Positions 51,738 through 62,775 of a DNA stretch of 64,000 nt are shown piece by piece. The stretch spans positions 89,697 through 153,696 of the forward strand of contig NZ_JADEUG010000003.1 in the NCBI RefSeq assembly GCF_015163665.1, in the 5' to 3' direction. This DNA is from Xenorhabdus sp. BG5 (GTDB lineage: Bacteria; Pseudomonadota; Gammaproteobacteria; Enterobacterales; Enterobacteriaceae). Under the pieces are notes generated by a model. That model made no database searches and was not told where the DNA came from. It saw nothing but the letters and a program-made list of their open reading frames with translations. Position 1 is the stretch's first letter. Every line of letters starts with the position of its first letter. Made by a program: the position numbers and the translations under genes.

Positions 51738-52108
51738 AGGATTCCTGTTACTGGCTAAATATAGGGGCTCTAATAAAACGCATGTAATTTATCACAAAAT
51801 ATGATGCTTTCAGAAATTGACGTGATTTTATGCAATCATTACGGAATGACAGCCTGTAAATACCGTAGGGAACGGGTGTTATCGAGATTTGTTAACTCGT
51901 TGTATAATAAGATATATATTGGATCATGAATTAGCTTTTTATTTTAGGTTCATATAAAATTTAACTGATATTAACTCCTGGTCTCTGTGTCTAAGTCGCT
52001 GTTCTATCAAAGGGATATCACATTGATATGATGCTCTGGCCGTGGCTCCTGAGTCACCAGGATGCCAGGTAGAAATGCCGGCATCTCCTGTACTTGGAAG
52101 GTGTTATT
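51738..52108. other. ybhK/moaA divergent region
   Basis: About 370 bases: AT-rich promoter DNA for both genes up to about 51970, then the structured moaA leader. Confidence 0.7.
51973..52096 (+). promoter_or_regulatory. molybdenum-cofactor (Moco) riboswitch of moaA
   Basis: The leader contains the conserved stretch CTCTGGCCGTGGCTCCTGAG followed by TCACCAGGATGCCAGG (about 52033-52070), which I recognise as the Moco RNA motif found upstream of E. coli moaA. Flanking segments can pair (GATGCC with GGCATC). Cofactor binding is thought to reduce moaA translation. Outer limits are approximate. Confidence 0.85.
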
Positions 52109-53089
52109 GTGGAACAACTTGTAGATGCATTCTCGCGTAAGTTCTATTACTTAAGATTGTCTATTACCGATGTGTGTAACTTTCGTTGCACCTATTGTCT
52201 GCCTGATGGATATCAGCCTCATGGCCATAAGTCATTTCTTTCCTTGCCAGAAATTCGTCGCATTAGCCGGGCATTTGCTGAACTTGGCACAGAAAAAATC
52301 CGCCTGACAGGAGGAGAACCCACCATGCGCCGTGATTTCTGCGACATCATCGCAGCGGTTCATGAAAATCCGAAAATAAAAAAAATTGCTGTTACAACTA
52401 ATGGTTACCGTATGGAGCGGGATGTCTCCCAATGGAAATCAGCTGGCCTGACCGCGATTAATGTGAGTGTTGATAGTTTGGATCCCCGCCAATTTTACGC
52501 TATTACCGGACAAGATAAATTTTTCCAGATTATGCGCGGCATTGACGCGGCTTTTGAGGCGGGGTTCAACGCAGTGAAAGTCAATGTCGTATTGATGAAG
52601 AATGTGAATGATACCAACTTGCCTGCCTTTCTTGATTGGATTAAACATCGTCCTATCCAGTTGCGTTTTATTGAACTGATGGAAACGGGAGAAGGCAGTG
52701 ACATTTTTCATCGTCATCATCTTTCTGGAGACGTGCTCCGTCGCCAACTGTTACAACAAGGGTGGCAACAACAGCAACGTGCGCGTAGTGATGGTCCGGC
52801 TCAAGTTTTTCATCATCCCGATTATCAGGGAGAAATTGGCCTTATCATGCCGTATGAAAAAAATTTTTGCCAAAGCTGCAATCGCCTGAGAGTATCCGCA
52901 ATTGGCAATCTTCATTTATGCTTGTTTGGAGAACAGGGCATTCCATTGCGTGATTTATTGTCTGATGATGCATCACTGGATACTCTGAAACTCCGTATTC
53001 AAGGTGGATTGCGTCATAAGCGTGAAACTCACTTTTTACATCAAGGGGACAGCGGGATCACCCCGAACCTTTCTTTTATTGGCGGCTAG
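52109..53089 (+). CDS. moaA: GTP 3',8-cyclase MoaA
   Basis: Radical SAM enzyme for the first step of molybdopterin synthesis, GTP to 3',8-cyclo-GTP. A GTG at 52109, seven bases after GGAAGG, gives 326 residues (329 in E. coli). The N-terminal 4Fe-4S cysteines are Cys23, Cys27 and Cys30 in [20 protein letters not shown] follows; the second cluster uses [10 protein letters not shown] and LHLC. The protein ends in the catalytic GG tail. Confidence 0.97.
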   Translation: MEQLVDAFSRKFYYLRLSITDVCNFRCTYCLPDGYQPHGHKSFLSLPEIRRISRAFAELGTEKIRLTGGEPTMRRDFCDIIAAVHENPKIKKIAVTTNGYRMERDVSQWKSAGLTAINVSVDSLDPRQFYAITGQDKFFQIMRGIDAAFEAGFNAVKVNVVLMKNVNDTNLPAFLDWIKHRPIQLRFIELMETGEGSDIFHRHHLSGDVLRRQLLQQGWQQQQRARSDGPAQVFHHPDYQGEIGLIMPYEKNFCQSCNRLRVSAIGNLHLCLFGEQGIPLRDLLSDDASLDTLKLRIQGGLRHKRETHFLHQGDSGITPNLSFIGG

Positions 53090-53122
53090 CTTGGTTGCAA
53101 GATTTATTTTCAGGAGCAAAGA

Positions 53123-53602
53123 ATGTCTCAATTAACCCATATCAATACATCGGGTGAAGCTCATATGGTGGATATTTCTGCCAAATCAGAAACAGTGCGT
53201 GAAGCACGGGCAGAAGCCTTTGTTGAAATGCAGACTGAAACCTTGGCCATGATTATCGCGGGTGATCACCACAAAGGGGATGTTTTTGCGACCGCCCGTA
53301 TTGCAGGCATTCAGGCAGCAAAACGGACATGGGAATTGATCCCGCTTTGCCATCCTTTGCTGCTTAATAAAGTGGAAGTCCGGCTGGAAGCACAAACGGA
53401 ACATAATCGGGTTAGAATCGAATCCTGTTGCCGCCTGGCGGGGAAAACAGGTGTGGAAATGGAGGCTTTGACGGCGGCATCTGTAGCGGCTTTGACCATT
53501 TATGACATGTGCAAAGCAGTACAAAAAGATATGGTCATTGGGCCTGTGCGTTTGTTGGAAAAAAGTGGTGGCAAATCAGGAAATTTTAAGGTGGAGTCAT
53601 GA
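53123..53602 (+). CDS. moaC: cyclic pyranopterin monophosphate synthase MoaC
   Basis: Converts 3',8-cyclo-GTP to cyclic pyranopterin monophosphate. It has 159 residues, beginning [19 protein letters not shown]. The active-site stretches [30 protein letters not shown] and CKAVQKDM are intact. In E. coli moaB lies between moaA and moaC; here the gap is only 33 bases. The stop overlaps the moaD start by 4 bases. Confidence 0.97.
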   Translation: MSQLTHINTSGEAHMVDISAKSETVREARAEAFVEMQTETLAMIIAGDHHKGDVFATARIAGIQAAKRTWELIPLCHPLLLNKVEVRLEAQTEHNRVRIESCCRLAGKTGVEMEALTAASVAALTIYDMCKAVQKDMVIGPVRLLEKSGGKSGNFKVES

Positions 53603-53844
53603 TAAAGGTGCTGTTTTTTGCTCAAGTCCGCGAATTGTTGGGAACGGATTCACTTGAACTACCTAATGATTACCTAACTGTAGCGCATCTTCGTCACGCA
53701 CTGACTGAAAAGGGGGAACGATGGGCGCTGGCACTGGAAGAAGGTAAGGTGTTGTCTGCCGTAAATCAATCTTTTGTCCATGCTGAATATGCCTTGGAGG
53801 ATGGGGATGAAGTGGCTTTTTTCCCGCCTGTTACGGGGGGATAA
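53599..53844 (+). CDS. moaD: molybdopterin synthase small subunit MoaD
   Basis: Ubiquitin-fold sulfur carrier of 81 residues ending FFPPVTGG, whose Gly-Gly tail is adenylated by MoeB and then thiocarboxylated. Overlaps moaC and lies two bases before moaE. Confidence 0.96.
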   Translation: MIKVLFFAQVRELLGTDSLELPNDYLTVAHLRHALTEKGERWALALEEGKVLSAVNQSFVHAEYALEDGDEVAFFPPVTGG

Positions 53845-53846
53845 AA

Positions 53847-54299
53847 ATGGAAAATACCCGTATCAGTGTCCAAAAGGAGACATTCAGTGTTGGGAAAGAA
53901 TATCAATGGCTCTCGCAGTGTGATGAAGATGGCGCTGTTGTGACTTTTACCGGCAAAGTTCGCAACCATAACTTGGGAGATAATGTTAACTCCCTGACAT
54001 TGGAGCATTATGCCGGCATGACAGAAAAAATGTTGCAGAAAATTGTTGATGAAGCCCGCCAACGTTGGCCTTTGCAACGAGCCTGCATTATTCATCGCAT
54101 TGGCGAATTGTACCCAGGGGATGAGATTGTATTTGTTGGTGTCACCAGCTCTCACCGCGATATGGCTTTTATGGCGGCTGAATTCATCATGGATTATCTG
54201 AAAACCAAAGCCCCATTCTGGAAAAAAGAATCACTTGTGGAGGGAGAGCGTTGGGTAGAGGCGAGACAGAGTGACCGGGATGCGGTAAATCGCTGGTAA
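53847..54299 (+). CDS. moaE: molybdopterin synthase catalytic subunit MoaE
   Basis: Forms the heterotetramer with MoaD that inserts two sulfurs to make molybdopterin. It has 150 residues as in E. coli; seen are TFTGKVRNHN, LEHYAGMTEKML, HRIGELYPGD and the lysine-rich KTKAPFWKKE active-site stretch. Ends the moa operon. Confidence 0.97.
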   Translation: MENTRISVQKETFSVGKEYQWLSQCDEDGAVVTFTGKVRNHNLGDNVNSLTLEHYAGMTEKMLQKIVDEARQRWPLQRACIIHRIGELYPGDEIVFVGVTSSHRDMAFMAAEFIMDYLKTKAPFWKKESLVEGERWVEARQSDRDAVNRW

Positions 54300-54486
54300 A
54301 ACAGCGTTTGGTAGATCGTTCTGCGGACTATCTCGAAAACTGGACAAATAAATAATATGTCACTGAAATTGCCATTAATTGGCGGATGGTTTTATTAATG
54401 TTCTATGCTAATGTATAACTTTTGAATAGATTGTTTATTTTTAAACATTCTTAATCCTTAAACATTATCATGAAAAGGTAATCATC

Positions 54487-55197
54487 ATGGATCGATATCA
54501 ACGTTCTAATGATTCGATTGTCCAGAAAGCGGGTTCTGGTATACAAACATACATGGCACAAGTCTACGGTTGGATGACTTGTGGCTTGCTATTAACTGCA
54601 TTTGTTGCATGGTATGTGGCAAATACCCCTGAAATTTTATACGCCATTTTCAGTAGCTCTATTGTTTTCTATGGCTTAATCATTGCACAGCTTGCGTTAG
54701 TCTTTGTGCTGTCTGGTTTGGTGCATAAAATGAGTGGAGCACTGGCGACAGGGCTGTTTATGCTGTATTCCATGCTAACGGGGCTGACACTTTCCAGTAT
54801 CTTTGTGGTTTATACCAGTAGCTCTATTGCCAGCACATTTGTTGTTTCAGCGGGGATGTTTGGTGCCTTGAGCGTTTATGGTTATACCACTAAGCGTAGC
54901 CTGAGTGGTCTGGGTAGCTTCCTGTTTATGGGGCTAATCGGCATCGTTCTGGCTTCTTTGATAAACATCTGGCTGAAAAGCCCGGCATTGATGTGGGCAA
55001 TCACCTATATCGGTGTTGTGATTTTTGCTGGTTTGACGGCATACGATACCCAAAAACTGAAAGAAATGGGTGAACAATTGGATGTTAACGATAAAGAAAA
55101 CCTGCGTAGGTACTCAATTACTGGCGCACTGACGCTGTATCTGGACTTCATTAACCTGTTCTTAATGTTGTTGCGTATTTTGGGTGATCGCCGATAG
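54487..55197 (+). CDS. ybhL: Bax inhibitor-1 family membrane protein YbhL
   Basis: A 236-residue inner-membrane protein with seven hydrophobic segments; BI-1/YccA family, possibly a calcium-leak or stress protein, role in bacteria uncertain. It begins MDRYQRSNDSIVQKAGSG and has the family end ALTLYLDFINLFLMLLRILG. As in E. coli it follows moaE. The AAAGGTA ribosome site precedes the ATG. Confidence 0.92.
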   Translation: MDRYQRSNDSIVQKAGSGIQTYMAQVYGWMTCGLLLTAFVAWYVANTPEILYAIFSSSIVFYGLIIAQLALVFVLSGLVHKMSGALATGLFMLYSMLTGLTLSSIFVVYTSSSIASTFVVSAGMFGALSVYGYTTKRSLSGLGSFLFMGLIGIVLASLINIWLKSPALMWAITYIGVVIFAGLTAYDTQKLKEMGEQLDVNDKENLRRYSITGALTLYLDFINLFLMLLRILGDRR

Positions 55198-55226
55198 TCA
55201 CTGATAGATTGAATTATCACTCTTAA

Positions 55227-55247
55227 ACCACCTCCCATGGAGGTGGT
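55227..55247 (+). terminator. hairpin after ybhL
   Basis: ACCACCTCC / GGAGGTGGT, perfect 9-base stem with a CAT loop, 30 bases after the ybhL stop; no T-tract. Confidence 0.5.
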
Positions 55248-55315
55248 GATCGTTCCTGTAGAGGGATCATGCTAAAATAATTAGAGATGAGATGTTTCCT
55301 GAAAAGAGAAAATTG

Positions 55316-55358
55316 AGAAAGAGAGCTTAATCTATCAATGTTCATCTGCTCTCTTTTC
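55316..55358. terminator. bidirectional terminator between ybhL and ybhR
   Basis: AAAGAGAGC (55318-55326) pairs with GCTCTCTTT (55348-55356) around a 21-base loop, with T-rich flanks on both strands, between convergent genes. Confidence 0.6.
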
Positions 55359-55388
55359 TATATAACCGAACTCTTGATTGGATTATTA

Positions 55389-56495
55389 TCAAGCAATCTT
55401 ACTCCGAAACAGCCGATAAGCGATCCCTCCGGTTGTGGCAGTAATTACCAATAAAGGCCATAAATTTGGCCAGATAACGGATAAATCAGCGCCTTTCAAA
55501 TAAATCTGCTTGGTGATATCAGTAAAGTGCCGGATTGGATTAATCCAGGTGATATTTTGTAACCAAACGGGCATATTCTCGACCGGAGAGATATAACCAG
55601 AAAGCAGAATAGCGGGCATCATAAACACAAATACACCAATAAATGCTTGTTGCTGGGTGGAACAGACAGCAGAAATCAGCAAACCGAAACCCACCAGGGA
55701 TAAGCCATAAATCAACATACAGCTATAAAATAGCAGCAATGAACCCGCGAAAGGAATTTGATAGAACAGCGTTCCAATCAGCAAAACAATGCTTGCTTGC
55801 ATCGTCGCCACAACCAATGCTGGAATAGCCTTGCCAAGGAAAATTTGCCAGGTCGCCAGTGGAGAAACCAGTAATTGATCCAGCGTTCCTTGTTCCCGCT
55901 CACGGGCGACTGACAACGCTGTGACAATCAGTACACCAATCGTGGTAATCATGGCAACCAGCGACGGTACAACGAACCATTTATAATCCAAATTGGCGTT
56001 ATACCAGTTACGTACAATGAGCTCACTATTATTGAAATTAGGGGCATTTCCCAACAGTTGTTTTTGGTAATCCATCACAATTTGCTGGATATAGTTGGCT
56101 GCAATTTGGGCACTGTTTGAATTACGCCCATCCAACAAAACTTGAATTGATGTCGGGTTATGGTTGGCGAGATTAGCACTGAAATTTGGGGGAAAGCGTA
56201 CTAATAATAATGCCTTGCGGTTATCCAGAGTAGGGCGGATCTCTTGCGAACTGGTTAGCAAAATAACATCAGGAAATGCTTTTGATTTTGCCAGTCGTTG
56301 GGTTAATTCAATCGATGCCTGTCCCTTATCTTCATTATAAATGGCGATGGTGGCATTTTTGACTTCCAGTGTTGCTGCCCACGGGAACAGGATCATTTGT
56401 ATAATCACGGTCAAAATCAAAATGTTCCGTGTTTGAGGCTCTCTCAGAAGAGACTGCAACTCTTTCATAATGAGTGTATACAGACGATAAAACAT
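55389..56495 (-). CDS. ybhR: ABC-2 type exporter permease YbhR
   Basis: One of two permeases of the YbhFSR exporter, 368 residues, as in E. coli. An N-terminal helix (about 22-43) is followed by a large periplasmic part and five helices in the C-terminal half. The ABC-2 stretch [20 protein letters not shown] marks the coupling region. Last gene of the cecR-ybhGFSR group. The pump is linked to Na+/Li+ and drug export in E. coli, which I cannot test here. Confidence 0.92.
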   Translation of the reverse strand: MFYRLYTLIMKELQSLLREPQTRNILILTVIIQMILFPWAATLEVKNATIAIYNEDKGQASIELTQRLAKSKAFPDVILLTSSQEIRPTLDNRKALLLVRFPPNFSANLANHNPTSIQVLLDGRNSNSAQIAANYIQQIVMDYQKQLLGNAPNFNNSELIVRNWYNANLDYKWFVVPSLVAMITTIGVLIVTALSVAREREQGTLDQLLVSPLATWQIFLGKAIPALVVATMQASIVLLIGTLFYQIPFAGSLLLFYSCMLIYGLSLVGFGLLISAVCSTQQQAFIGVFVFMMPAILLSGYISPVENMPVWLQNITWINPIRHFTDITKQIYLKGADLSVIWPNLWPLLVITATTGGIAYRLFRSKIA

Positions 56496-56507
56496 GCTCT
56501 TTCCTTT

Positions 56508-57668
56508 TTAATCCAGATGCCGACGCGTTTTCCACGCGGTCAGGCCGATAAAGACGATGGAACTGGCAATCAACAGGAGCAGGTTTGTCATCAACACAGT
56601 GCCAATGTTTCCGGCCAGAAAGAGCGTCTGTAGGCTGCTGACAAAGTAACGTGCAGGTATGACATAAGTCGAAGCCTGAATAAGCGCAGGCATACTGTCT
56701 ATCTCGAAAACGAAACCAGACAACATAATGGCAGGCAAAAAAGCCGCATTGAGAGAAATCATTGCCGCATTGAACTGATTACGTGTCAGGGTAGAAATCA
56801 GTAACCCCATCCCCAAGGCGGTAGCAAGATATAGGCTGGAGACTAATGCTAGTATCCAGAGTGAGCCGCGATAGGGCACCCCCAACACAAACACTGTGAA
56901 TAGCATACAAAGTACCATGACAAAAGATCCCAGCATCTGATAGGGCAATAATTTGGCAAGTAACAGTTCGGTGCGGGTAACCTGAGTTGAAAGTAGCGCT
57001 TCCATAGTTCCGCGTTCCCATTCACGGGCAACGACCAGAGAGGTAAGAATTGCGCCTACCACAGTCATAATAATTGAAACAGCTCCGGGAATAAGGAAGT
57101 GCCGACTAATGGCGGCGGGATTAAACCAATAGCGGATTTGTGTATCAATCAAGGGCGTCGTTGAAACCCCAAGATTTTGTCCTCGTTGCTGTAACCAAAT
57201 TTGCCAGATGCCTTTAGTATAACCCTGCACAAAATTGGCAGTATTGGGTTCACTGCCATCGGTAATCACCTGAATCGGAGCATGGCTCCCTGCACGGGCG
57301 AGCTGGGTATCAAAATTGACAGGAATGACGATAATGCCGCGGATTTGGTTTTCCTGCATTTTTTTGATTAAGAGTTGGCGGTTGTCGCTGAGGGTGGCAT
57401 CAATATAGGGTGATCCCGTAAATACATGCACTAATTCACGGGCGTCTTTGCTCTGCTGCTCCATGAGAATACCGAGGCGAAGTTTGCTGGAATCCAGGTT
57501 AATACCGTAACCAAAAATAAACAGCAACATTAATGGGATAACTACGGCAATCAAAGCACTGCTGGGATCACGGACAATCTGCTTAGTCTCTTTGATGCAG
57601 AGCGCTTTCAATCGACGCCATGAGAAACTGACGGCCTTCTGAGGTGTTGTATGTTCGGGATGACTCAT
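56508..57668 (-). CDS. ybhS: ABC-2 type exporter permease YbhS
   Basis: Second permease of the exporter, 386 residues (377 in E. coli). It has the same plan as YbhR: N-terminal helix, periplasmic domain, then [20 protein letters not shown] and five helices. It starts inside the ybhF end (4-base overlap) and lies 12 bases before ybhR. Confidence 0.93.
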   Translation of the reverse strand: MSHPEHTTPQKAVSFSWRRLKALCIKETKQIVRDPSSALIAVVIPLMLLFIFGYGINLDSSKLRLGILMEQQSKDARELVHVFTGSPYIDATLSDNRQLLIKKMQENQIRGIIVIPVNFDTQLARAGSHAPIQVITDGSEPNTANFVQGYTKGIWQIWLQQRGQNLGVSTTPLIDTQIRYWFNPAAISRHFLIPGAVSIIMTVVGAILTSLVVAREWERGTMEALLSTQVTRTELLLAKLLPYQMLGSFVMVLCMLFTVFVLGVPYRGSLWILALVSSLYLATALGMGLLISTLTRNQFNAAMISLNAAFLPAIMLSGFVFEIDSMPALIQASTYVIPARYFVSSLQTLFLAGNIGTVLMTNLLLLIASSIVFIGLTAWKTRRHLD

Positions 57669-59401
57669 TGCGGCTCCTTATCGTAGTTCAACACGAGATC
57701 GATAAAAGCATCTTCCATGGAAGGGTTAGGGAAGTTATCCGTAGCGACCAGTTGTTTCAGTTCATCGGGCGTTCCGGCTGCGATCAATTTGCCTCGAAAT
57801 ACCAGCCCGATACGATCACAATATTCTGCTTCTTCCATAAAGTGAGTTGTGACCATCACGGTTACCCCTTTATCCACCATGCCATTGATATGTAGCCAAA
57901 ATTCGCGGCGGGTTAGCGGGTCAACGCCCGAAGTGGGTTCATCCAAAAACAGAATATCAGGTTCGTGCATCAATGCGCAGGAAAGGGCAAGTCGTTGCTT
58001 AAATCCGAGCGGCAGGCTATCCGTTTTTTGGTGTAAGATTGGCTCAAGATTGAAAGCACGGATCATGTCAGACATCTTTTCTTGTTGATGACGACCTTTC
58101 AGGCCGTAAACACCGGAGAAAAATTTAAGATTTTGTCCAACAGTCAGGTTGCCATAAAGTGAGAATTTTTGCGCCATATAGCCAAGGCGTTGGCGGGCCT
58201 TACCTGAACTGGTTTTTAAATCTATATCCAGAACCAAGGCTTTGCCTGAAGTGGGGAGCATTAAACCACACATCATTTTGAAGGTAGTTGATTTTCCGGC
58301 GCCATTTGGCCCTAATAGGCCGAATATTTCCCCTCGTTTCACCTGAAAATCGACATGGTCAGTCGCCGCAAAATCGCCAAATTTTTTAGTCAGACTACGG
58401 GCCTCTATCACGGTTTCGGTTGGGTTTGGCGGGATTTGCGGCATTATTTCCGCTAATTCGGAACGATGGGATGGGCCGCCACCCAATAAATCGATAAATG
58501 CATCTTCGAAACGGGGTTCGGCCTCGAAAAGACTGGCTTCAGGCAGCCCTATTTGTTGGAATAATGCGTTCTTATCCGCTTCTTTTTTTAAGATCAGGCG
58601 AACATATTTTCCCTGAATCACACCATCAGTCACTTGTGGCAAGGTGAGGGCATGTTGCAACATTTTGCGCCGTGCATCTTGTTTGACATCAAGCAAAAAA
58701 GATCGTCCCGCAATATTTCGGGTTAAGTCTTGTGGCTGGCCGCGATAGAGCAACTCACCTCGGTTCATCAGCAAAACATCACGACATAATTCGGCTTCAT
58801 CCAGATAAGAGGTGCTCCACAGGATCAGCATGCCGTCAGAAGCGAGTTCATGAACCATTTGCCATAATTCACGACGGGCAATGGGATCAACGCCCACGCC
58901 AGGCTCATCCAGTAGCAAAACCTTTGGGCTACCCAATAAGGTACAAGCAAGCCCCAGTTTTTGTTTCATGCCACCGGACAATTTCCCCGCCAACCGTTCG
59001 GTAAAACGGGTTAAGTCCGTGAAGGTGAGTAATTTTTGAAATGTGGTTTTGCGCTCTTCGCCAAGTACACCCCGCAGATCGGCATATAAGGTGAGATTTT
59101 CCATTACAGTTAAATCTTCATACAAGCCAAATTTCTGCGGCATGTAACCGAGTTCAGAACGGACTTGAACACTGTCCTTGATAGGATCAAGCCCCATGAT
59201 TTCAATATCGCCGCTATCAGGCTTCAATAATCCAGCCAACATTCTTATCAACGTGGTTTTTCCAGCACCGTCTGGACCAACAAGGCCCGTCACTGATCCG
59301 CCCTGAATTTCTGCTTGCAGATGAGATACAGCAGGAATCTCTAATCCTGGAAAAGTTTTCTCCACGCCGTTCAGTTTTATCGTATAAGCTGAACTGGTCA
59401 T
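57665..59401 (-). CDS. ybhF: double ABC ATPase YbhF
   Basis: Energising subunit of the exporter with two fused ATPase domains in 578 residues, as in E. coli. Domain 1 has [10 protein letters not shown] (about residue 40), [12 protein letters not shown] and [13 protein letters not shown]; domain 2 has [10 protein letters not shown] (about residue 359), [12 protein letters not shown] and [13 protein letters not shown]. The first domain's Walker A has Asp in place of the usual Asn, seen in other members. It follows ybhG by 8 bases. Confidence 0.95.
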   Translation of the reverse strand: MTSSAYTIKLNGVEKTFPGLEIPAVSHLQAEIQGGSVTGLVGPDGAGKTTLIRMLAGLLKPDSGDIEIMGLDPIKDSVQVRSELGYMPQKFGLYEDLTVMENLTLYADLRGVLGEERKTTFQKLLTFTDLTRFTERLAGKLSGGMKQKLGLACTLLGSPKVLLLDEPGVGVDPIARRELWQMVHELASDGMLILWSTSYLDEAELCRDVLLMNRGELLYRGQPQDLTRNIAGRSFLLDVKQDARRKMLQHALTLPQVTDGVIQGKYVRLILKKEADKNALFQQIGLPEASLFEAEPRFEDAFIDLLGGGPSHRSELAEIMPQIPPNPTETVIEARSLTKKFGDFAATDHVDFQVKRGEIFGLLGPNGAGKSTTFKMMCGLMLPTSGKALVLDIDLKTSSGKARQRLGYMAQKFSLYGNLTVGQNLKFFSGVYGLKGRHQQEKMSDMIRAFNLEPILHQKTDSLPLGFKQRLALSCALMHEPDILFLDEPTSGVDPLTRREFWLHINGMVDKGVTVMVTTHFMEEAEYCDRIGLVFRGKLIAAGTPDELKQLVATDNFPNPSMEDAFIDLVLNYDKEPQ

Positions 59402-59409
59402 GTTATCGC

Positions 59410-60417
59410 CTACTTATCTGTTTTAGTAAAATTTGTTTCAGTAAAACGCAAGGTAACAGGCATGCCTTGTTTCAGCCCTTCATCGGGATCAAGGACAATG
59501 ATGCGCAGGCGATAAACCAAATCTGTTCTTAAGTCAGGGGTTTCGACATTTTTTGGGGTAAATTCGGCAGTTGGAGAAACAAAACCGATTTTGCCATGAT
59601 AAGGCTGGTTTTTCCGCCCATCGGTATAAATCAGGACTTCCCGTCCGGCGATAGCCTGATTGAGATTAGGCTCATCAATATATGCTCTGATCCAAACGGG
59701 ATTGGTCAGTGACAGGGTAAAAACCGTGTTGCCGGCTGCCAGCATGGTGCCTGGCTCAATGGCTCTGGTCAGGATCATCCCTGCCGAGGGAGAAGTGAGT
59801 TGAGTATCTTTTAGGTTAAGTTCAGCCTGTGCCACGGTCGCTTCTGCTTGAATAAGCTGGGCTTTTGCCGCCGCAATTTCTTCTATGCGATAACCCGTCT
59901 CGAACTGACGCAATTTATCTTTTGCCGCCTGGTAAGCTGCCAGCGCTTGATTGCGTCCAGTTCTGGCATTTTCCAGATCATTGGCTGAGATGGTTTTGCT
60001 CTGCCATAAGCCTTGCTGGCGTTTCAGGAAACTATCGGCGAAATGGAATGCTGACTTTTTTTGCTTGACTTCAGCACGCACCTGGGCGATTTCTTCGCTG
60101 CGATAACCCGCTTCAGCTTTGGCAAGATTTGCCTTGGCGACATCACGAGTCGCTTTGGCTTGATTCAAGGCATTAATAAAGGGCGCATCATCAAGGCGAC
60201 CAATCATTTGGCCCACAGTAATGGCATCACCTTCATCCACCTGTAAATTAGCCAGCTTACCTGCAACCCGAAAACTGAGGTTAACAGTCCTGACATCAAC
60301 ATTGCCATACAGGGTTATCACCCTGCTATTTTGTTCCTGATAATAGTAGATACCGACAATGGCACTGATAACAACAATGAGCGCCAATAGGGTAAGAGCA
60401 AACTTTTTACTGTTCAT
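59410..60417 (-). CDS. ybhG: HlyD-type membrane fusion protein YbhG
   Basis: Periplasmic adaptor of the YbhGFSR exporter, 335 residues (332 in E. coli). One N-terminal membrane anchor (about 7-26) is followed by a biotinyl-lipoyl-like barrel ([18 protein letters not shown]), a long coiled coil (about 85-205) and a C-terminal beta domain. It would join YbhS/YbhR to an outer-membrane TolC-type channel encoded elsewhere. Confidence 0.93.
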   Translation of the reverse strand: MNSKKFALTLLALIVVISAIVGIYYYQEQNSRVITLYGNVDVRTVNLSFRVAGKLANLQVDEGDAITVGQMIGRLDDAPFINALNQAKATRDVAKANLAKAEAGYRSEEIAQVRAEVKQKKSAFHFADSFLKRQQGLWQSKTISANDLENARTGRNQALAAYQAAKDKLRQFETGYRIEEIAAAKAQLIQAEATVAQAELNLKDTQLTSPSAGMILTRAIEPGTMLAAGNTVFTLSLTNPVWIRAYIDEPNLNQAIAGREVLIYTDGRKNQPYHGKIGFVSPTAEFTPKNVETPDLRTDLVYRLRIIVLDPDEGLKQGMPVTLRFTETNFTKTDK

Positions 60418-60442
60418 ACCATCCCTTATGCCTTGTTCAATT

Positions 60443-60510
60443 TATACCCGCTATCTTTCAAGTGGTGGCTTTGTTGGTTATGCCATTGCTTAAGCGTTAT
60501 TGGGTATACC
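60443..60510. repeat. palindromic repeat, copy D, spanning the cecR end
   Basis: TATACCC (60443-60449) and GGGTATA (60502-60508) form inverted ends around CTATCTTTCAAG. The CTTTCAAG core is shared with copy C. The right arm lies inside the last codons of cecR, so the repeat supplies the cecR C terminus. Confidence 0.6.
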
Positions 60511-61192
60511 TTTTTGATTTTTCTCTTAACCCATCAAGCAATAAATTGATGTGCTGAGATAAAACCTGATTGATTAATTCGTATTCTTTGGTGCCAATAT
60601 TATCCCATCCGGTTTGGCGCAATAAGGCTTCCCTAGCCAGTCGGAAAGAGAGGATCTCACCCAATAGAGCATGGGTATGAATTTGGGTTGAAATTTGGCG
60701 TTCATCGGCACCGATATAATTGGCGATGAGTTTATTCAACCGAGAATAAATGGGGGCCAGCCCCTGCTCATGCATAACGCTGTAAGCCTCTGTTGGCGTC
60801 AATTGTTCATGGGACATGATCCGGCTAATATTGATACTGCTTTTCTCGAAAATCAGGCGGTTATAGCTAACCATTCCCTGATGAATAAATGCTAATATTT
60901 GGCCTTTGGGATAGGGTTTCGCTGTCTTAGCAAAAAAATGATCAATGGCTTCAATAAGAGGGGCAAACTCTGATTTTAACTTATCGGCAATATGTTGTAC
61001 GACGGCGAGGTATAATCCTTCTTTGGAACCGAAATAGTATGCGATAGCTGCGATATTTTGCTGTGCGTGTTGGGCAATGTTGCGGGTAGTCGCACCATCC
61101 AGACCTGATTTGCCAAAAATTTCTATTGCTGCTTCCAAAAGTTGTTGTTTGGCTTGTTCGCCGCGTAATGTCTGGGCCTTCTTTGCTGCCAT
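60497..61192 (-). CDS. cecR: TetR-family regulator CecR
   Basis: Regulator of ybhGFSR and rhlE in E. coli, affecting sensitivity to cefoperazone and chloramphenicol. The ATG at 61192 gives 231 residues; a longer frame to 61246 has no family support. The N-terminal helix-turn-helix reads ATTRNIAQHAQQNIAAIAYY followed by FGSKEGLYLAVV. The ligand domain contains MSHEQLTPTEAYSVMHEQ and HTHALLGEILSFRL. The last residues KRYTQ come from a palindromic repeat and differ from E. coli. Confidence 0.93.
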   Translation of the reverse strand: MAAKKAQTLRGEQAKQQLLEAAIEIFGKSGLDGATTRNIAQHAQQNIAAIAYYFGSKEGLYLAVVQHIADKLKSEFAPLIEAIDHFFAKTAKPYPKGQILAFIHQGMVSYNRLIFEKSSINISRIMSHEQLTPTEAYSVMHEQGLAPIYSRLNKLIANYIGADERQISTQIHTHALLGEILSFRLAREALLRQTGWDNIGTKEYELINQVLSQHINLLLDGLREKSKRYTQ

Positions 61193-61254
61193 GTCAAAAT
61201 ATTTCCTGTGACAAAGAGTTTTCGGGAATGCTGAAAAATATATCAATCGTATGA

Positions 61255-61291
61255 TTAACTTTAAAACTAAAGTAATACGATGTAAAGTTAA
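61255..61291. promoter_or_regulatory. candidate CecR operator
   Basis: TTAACTTTA (61255-61263) and TAAAGTTAA (61283-61291) form a perfect 9-base inverted repeat with a 19-base spacer that itself contains AAAGTAAT, between cecR and rhlE. Position and form suit a TetR-family operator controlling both. Confidence 0.6.
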
Positions 61292-61442
61292 CTCAAATTG
61301 TCTTTTTAATAGTCACCCATAAAAAATAATCGTCCAAAAGACATATCTGTTATAATCACGCCCTATTTATGTAGGGTGCATCGCAGTTTGTGTAGTCCTG
61401 AATTGATATCAGGCATTGTGAAGTCTGGAGTATTTCTTATTT

Positions 61443-62771
61443 ATGAATTTTGAGTCACTCGGCCTGAAGGCCGATATTTTGCGTGCCGTTGAAGAACAAG
61501 GCTACGTGGAACCTACCCCTATTCAGCAGCAGGCCATTCCTGTTGTGTTATCCGGTAAAGATCTCCTGGCCAGTGCCCAGACAGGGACAGGAAAAACAGC
61601 GGGATTTACGTTGCCTATCCTGCAACGTTTGAGTGAATCCCCGGCTCAGTCAAAAGGTCGTCGTCCGGTCAGGGCGTTAATTTTAACCCCGACTCGAGAA
61701 CTGGCAGCTCAGGTGGGGGAAAATGTCCGTAATTACAGCAAATATCTCAGATTGCGTTCGTTTGTTGTCTTTGGCGGAGTCAGCATTAATCCGCAGATGA
61801 TGAAACTGCGCGGTGGTGTAGATATGCTGATCGCAACGCCGGGGCGCTTGCTGGATTTGGAGCACCAAAATGCGGTCGATCTCTCACGTGTTGAGATTCT
61901 GGTTTTGGATGAAGCAGATCGCATGTTGGACATGGGCTTTATTCACGATATTCGTCGGGTGTTGAACAAACTGCCAGCAAAACGCCAAAACTTACTCTTT
62001 TCTGCGACATTCTCTGATGAAATTAAGAGCCTCGCCAATAAATTGCTGAAAGAGCCAGTCAGCGTAGAAGTGGCACGGCGTAACTCGGCCTCTGAGCAAA
62101 TTGATCAATCCATCCATTTTGTCGACAAAAAGCGCAAGGGTGAATTGCTCTCCTACATGATCGGCAGCCAGAACTGGCAACAAGTATTGGTATTTACGCG
62201 TACCAAACATGGTGCAAACCGGCTGGCGGAACAATTGAATAAAGATGGTGTGACTGCGGCTGCGATCCACGGTAACAAAAGTCAGGGGGCAAGAACCCGT
62301 GCGCTGTCTGATTTCAAGACAGGGCAAATCCGCGCGTTGGTGGCAACGGATATCGCTGCCCGTGGACTGGATATTGACCAATTGCCCTATGTCGTCAACT
62401 ACGAATTACCAAATGTTGCCGAAGATTATGTGCATCGAATTGGCCGTACCGGGCGTGCAGAAGCGACTGGACAGGCAATATCGTTGGTGTGTGTCGATGA
62501 ACACAAGCTCCTGAAAGATATTGAGCGCCTATTGAAGCGAGAAATTCCACGTATTGCCATTTCGGGTTATGAGCCTGATCCTTCTATTAAGGCTGAGCCT
62601 ATCCAAAATGGGCGTAATAGCCGTGGTAATCACTCAAATAGTCATTCTCGCGCTAGTCATCCTCGCGGTAATAACCCTCATCGAAATGGCAAACAGGGTC
62701 ATTCCAAACAAAATCGGGTAAATAAAGAACGGGCAACCAAAACCTCACGTGCTTCGGTGGTGGGAGAATAA
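61443..62771 (+). CDS. rhlE: DEAD-box RNA helicase RhlE
   Basis: ATP-dependent RNA helicase linked to ribosome maturation. It has 442 residues (454 in E. coli). Motifs in order: the Q motif TPIQQQAIP, Walker [39 protein letters not shown] and HRIGRTGRA. The C-terminal tail (about 390-442) is a low-complexity Arg/His/Asn/Ser/Gly region typical of RNA-binding tails. A TATAAT -10 box lies near 61351. The stop is four bases before dusC. Confidence 0.96.
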   Translation: MNFESLGLKADILRAVEEQGYVEPTPIQQQAIPVVLSGKDLLASAQTGTGKTAGFTLPILQRLSESPAQSKGRRPVRALILTPTRELAAQVGENVRNYSKYLRLRSFVVFGGVSINPQMMKLRGGVDMLIATPGRLLDLEHQNAVDLSRVEILVLDEADRMLDMGFIHDIRRVLNKLPAKRQNLLFSATFSDEIKSLANKLLKEPVSVEVARRNSASEQIDQSIHFVDKKRKGELLSYMIGSQNWQQVLVFTRTKHGANRLAEQLNKDGVTAAAIHGNKSQGARTRALSDFKTGQIRALVATDIAARGLDIDQLPYVVNYELPNVAEDYVHRIGRTGRAEATGQAISLVCVDEHKLLKDIERLLKREIPRIAISGYEPDPSIKAEPIQNGRNSRGNHSNSHSRASHPRGNNPHRNGKQGHSKQNRVNKERATKTSRASVVGE

Positions 62772-62775
62772 TTTA

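Noticed and set aside
51840..51900. Second riboswitch or small RNA upstream of the Moco leader
   Set aside because: Only weak AT-rich pairing seen; nothing recognisable beyond promoter DNA.
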